From a bacterium (GTDB lineage Bacteria; Patescibacteriota; Minisyncoccia; Phycocordibacterales; Phycocordibacteraceae), in assembly GCA_021782715.1 (NCBI GenBank), contig JAJXUR010000008.1, positions 1 through 13,424 of the forward strand: a stretch of DNA of 13,424 nt. The letters are read 5' to 3'. The notes beneath the pieces were generated by a model. The model ran no database searches, was not told the DNA's origin, and saw only the letters and a program-made list of their open reading frames with translations. The position numbers were made by a program, and so were the translations under genes. Shown piece after piece: positions 11,935-13,424 of this stretch (its first letter is position 1; each line of letters starts with the position of its first letter).

Positions 11935-13424
11935 TTACTGTCCTTTGTGTGCGAAGAACGGCCAGACGGCATCGCTCACGCGGTACCACGAGGCGACCGT
12001 CGCAAACCGGTCAGATGGGGTGATGATCTGGGGAAGCACAACGCCCTGGAGATCGCTCGGCACCGCGTAGATGAAGTCCGGGGCGTAGATGAAGGCAGCC
12101 GGATAATCCGCTGCGACCGTATCCTCGATTTTCTGGAGGTCCGCTTCGCGCGTTACTGGGTCGGCGGCACTTCGCGCATCCTCAAGGAGGGCATCGACAG
12201 TCTTATTGGCATAGAGCGCTATGTTGAGTCCCGGATCGTTGCGTTCCTGCGAATCCCAGAACGCGTAGAGGTCCTGGTCGCGGCCGATGACCATACCGTA
12301 GAGGAGCGCTTCATACTTGCGCGGACGGATGACATTTTGCGAGAGGTCACCCGGCTCGTAGAGCTCGATATCGACCGCGATACCGAGGTTCTCCCAATCC
12401 GTCTTTACTGCCGAAGCGACGTTTTTTAGTTCGGGGACGTTTGAGGTCCGTATGGTGATACTAGAGAGCGTCTGTTTCGCCGCGGTATTCTTCCACAAGC
12501 GAGCAGTACCGTCATACGTCCACCCGGCCGCTTCGAGCACTTGTGCCGCCGCTTGCGCGCCCGTGCTCGTCGGTACTGGTACCTGCTTCACGCCTTCGCC
12601 AGGAGGCACCGGCCCCATGACGGGGGTCGCATACCCACCAAGTACCGAAGAGACGATTGTCTGTCGGTCGACGGCGAGCGAAAGCGCTTTTCGGACCTCG
12701 GCACGCGCATAGACCTGATTCTGGCTCGGGTTCCAGAATACGCCGAAGACGCGGGCGTAGGGTGCTGTCAAGGCTCCTTTTTCTGGAATCCCATAGGTAC
12801 TCTCTATAGTGCCTGCCGAAAGTGCTTGTGAGAGGTCGTCGGTATTCGCGTAGAAGCTGAAATTGATACCGTCAAGGTATGGCCGTCCGAGCGCATACTG
12901 CGGATTCTCGACGAGCGATACGCTCTCTATAAGTCCGGAAGAACCGCGCGAGATACTCGCCACTTTGAATGGCCCGGTACCGACCGGATTGGTCTCAAGC
13001 GCGGAGAACGGGAATTCCGTGTCAGAAATGTTCTGCCAGAGTCTCGAGGGGAGGATACCAAGCGTTGTAAGACTTAAGAACGGTGCGTAGGCCTTCGAGA
13101 GTGTGAAGCGGACGGTTTGCGCATCGATCGCGACGACCTGCACCCCCGACCAGTCAGCATACTCGGGACTCTTAAGCGCCGGGTCCTGCGCTTTCTTTAC
13201 CGTGAAGACCACGTCGTCGGCGGTAACGGGAGACCCGTCCGAGAATCTCGCAGCACTGCGTAACACGAACGTATAGGTCTTCCCATCAGGACTTATCTCA
13301 TAGCTTTTCGCGAGTACCGGGACGAGCGACCCGTCTCCAGAGAGACCCATGAGCCCGGCGTAGGTCAGTGTTGAGAGATCGCGGTCGGCATCGCTTATGG
13401 CGAGCAGCGGATTTATGAATTGCG
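11935..13424 (-). CDS. ABC transporter substrate-binding protein, family 5 (peptide/OppA-like), 5' end outside the window
   Basis: The minus-strand frame is open to the right edge and gives 496 visible residues. The first internal ATG is at 13350, but codons upstream of it clearly continue the protein (INPLLAISDADRDLSTLTY), which is the typical N-terminal lobe start of this family, so the true start and any lipoprotein signal lie beyond 13424. The family signature FSDGSPVTADDVVFTVKKAQ is present, followed by the long two-lobe SBP_bac_5 body. The C-terminus ends with an aromatic WPFFAHKGQ tail. Family members bind oligopeptides, nickel or similar ligands outside the cell and deliver them to Opp/Dpp-type ABC permeases. 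No permease or ATPase gene lies downstream on this strand (RNase J follows after 62 bp), so partners, if any, must be elsewhere. Confidence 0.9.
   Translation of the reverse strand, partial: QFINPLLAISDADRDLSTLTYAGLMGLSGDGSLVPVLAKSYEISPDGKTYTFVLRSAARFSDGSPVTADDVVFTVKKAQDPALKSPEYADWSGVQVVAIDAQTVRFTLSKAYAPFLSLTTLGILPSRLWQNISDTEFPFSALETNPVGTGPFKVASISRGSSGLIESVSLVENPQYALGRPYLDGINFSFYANTDDLSQALSAGTIESTYGIPEKGALTAPYARVFGVFWNPSQNQVYARAEVRKALSLAVDRQTIVSSVLGGYATPVMGPVPPGEGVKQVPVPTSTGAQAAAQVLEAAGWTYDGTARLWKNTAAKQTLSSITIRTSNVPELKNVASAVKTDWENLGIAVDIELYEPGDLSQNVIRPRKYEALLYGMVIGRDQDLYAFWDSQERNDPGLNIALYANKTVDALLEDARSAADPVTREADLQKIEDTVAADYPAAFIYAPDFIYAVPSDLQGVVLPQIITPSDRFATVASWYRVSDAVWPFFAHKGQ

Overview
The window looks like chromosomal sequence from a Patescibacteria/CPR organism of the Parcubacteria type (Kaiserbacteria-like GC-rich members come to mind). 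This is inference. It rests on tight gene packing, the lack of Shine-Dalgarno sequences, -10 boxes placed directly before start codons, an RNase J with a basic Pro/Ala/Arg-rich tail, VKOR and bactofilin-like membrane proteins, and DNA glycosylases without iron-sulfur cysteines. UGA is used as a stop, so this is not a code-25 lineage. No rRNA, tRNA, CRISPR array, transposase or phage gene is visible.

Layout: (1) 1-1879: a partial secreted single-HKD phospholipase D-type protein on the minus strand, divergent from a DEDDy 3'-5' exonuclease across a 20-bp gap, then an NADPH-dependent FMN reductase closed by a strong terminator. (2) 1957-3043: a DUF2127 membrane protein converging on, and overlapping, a DedA-family membrane protein. 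(3) 3125-4665: an ECF-type sigma factor translationally coupled to a three-TM membrane protein that is a candidate anti-sigma/sensor, then a palindromic element and a strong GAAA-loop terminator. (4) 4706-8710: VKOR, a beta-helix membrane protein, endonuclease III, a HAD-IB phosphatase and a MutY-like glycosylase, all on the plus strand. (5) 8707-13424, minus strand: an MFS transporter, RNase J and a partial family-5 peptide-binding protein.

Functions fall into three themes. DNA maintenance is represented by Nth, MutY and the exonuclease. Envelope and extracytoplasmic functions are represented by PLD, VKOR, the beta-helix protein, DedA, DUF2127, MFS, the solute-binding protein and the sigma/membrane-protein pair. 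RNA turnover is represented by RNase J.

The best candidates for a second look are the near-universal leaderless start architecture (including a 20-bp bidirectional promoter with overlapping -10 boxes), the parallel loss of Fe-S ligands in both glycosylases with a D-to-E change at the MutY catalytic position, the sigma/OB-like membrane protein pair with a possible frameshift at a 7-G run, and the 17-residue rung periodicity of the beta-helix protein. I see no clearly new multi-gene defence or mobile system.
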